Positions 5,675-5,698 of a stretch of DNA of 5,698 bases are shown here, in pieces; position 1 is the first letter of the stretch; every line of letters starts with the position of its first letter. The DNA comes from an uncultured Eubacteriales bacterium. Lineage in GTDB: Bacteria > Bacillota > Clostridia > Oscillospirales > Acutalibacteraceae. The stretch spans positions 1,893 through 7,590 of the forward strand of contig ONPE01000098.1 in NCBI GenBank assembly GCA_900319615.1. Direction: 5' to 3'. The notes under the pieces were generated by a model. That model saw nothing but the letters and a program-made list of their open reading frames with translations, searched no databases and had not been told where the DNA came from. The translations under genes were made by a program, and so were the position numbers.

Positions 5675-5698
5675 CAATTCCTAATTCCTAATTCCTAA
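5675..5698 (-). repeat. Inverted heptad array at the right edge
   Basis: On the minus strand this is three tandem GAATTAG-type heptads, the same family as those opening module P but without the mini-hairpin beside them. It is cut by the window end, so its true length is unknown. It faces the heptads of copy 3 across the 5558-5674 spacer. Confidence 0.7.

Overview
The window reads as chromosome from a gut-type member of the Clostridia, most likely a Ruminococcus or close Oscillospiraceae relative. Coding DNA is GC-rich with strong C/G preference at third positions, the spacers are AT-rich and full of short palindromic repeats, and one secreted protein ends in a type I dockerin, the plug that docks proteins onto scaffoldins in cellulosome- or amylosome-forming ruminococci. 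The genus is inferred from these traits, not from any marker gene.

Layout, all genes on the + strand: (1) the 3' part of a citrate synthase gene, cut by the window's left edge (1-828); (2) a 646-base spacer holding a nested set of repeats and a strong terminator (838-1322), followed by a likely promoter; (3) a complete pyruvate kinase gene (1475-2908); (4) a short spacer with a hairpin; (5) a secreted multidomain protein (2991-4742) with a signal peptide, a propeptide-like region, a papain-fold cysteine peptidase resembling the streptococcal IdeS/Mac-1 family (C66), a CARDB-like beta domain and a C-terminal dockerin; (6) a spacer with a stem-loop that buries an AGGAGG; (7) a YgjP/DUF45-type HExxH zinc metallopeptidase gene (4815-5369); (8) a second repeat cluster with another strong terminator, running to the right edge.

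Citrate synthase and pyruvate kinase are housekeeping carbon-metabolism genes, but the terminator and repeats between them argue against one operon. The dockerin protease appears to be an independently expressed exported enzyme, and YgjP is a cytosolic protein of poorly known role. I see no evidence that the four genes form one pathway.

The most interesting items are the IdeS-like catalytic core joined to a dockerin, and the repeats. A roughly 105-bp module P (GAGTTAG heptads, a mini-hairpin, then a terminator) occurs twice in direct and once in inverted orientation. A second module Q sits after P in one cluster and before P in the other. The repeat sequence appears to supply the last codons and stop of the ygjP-like gene.
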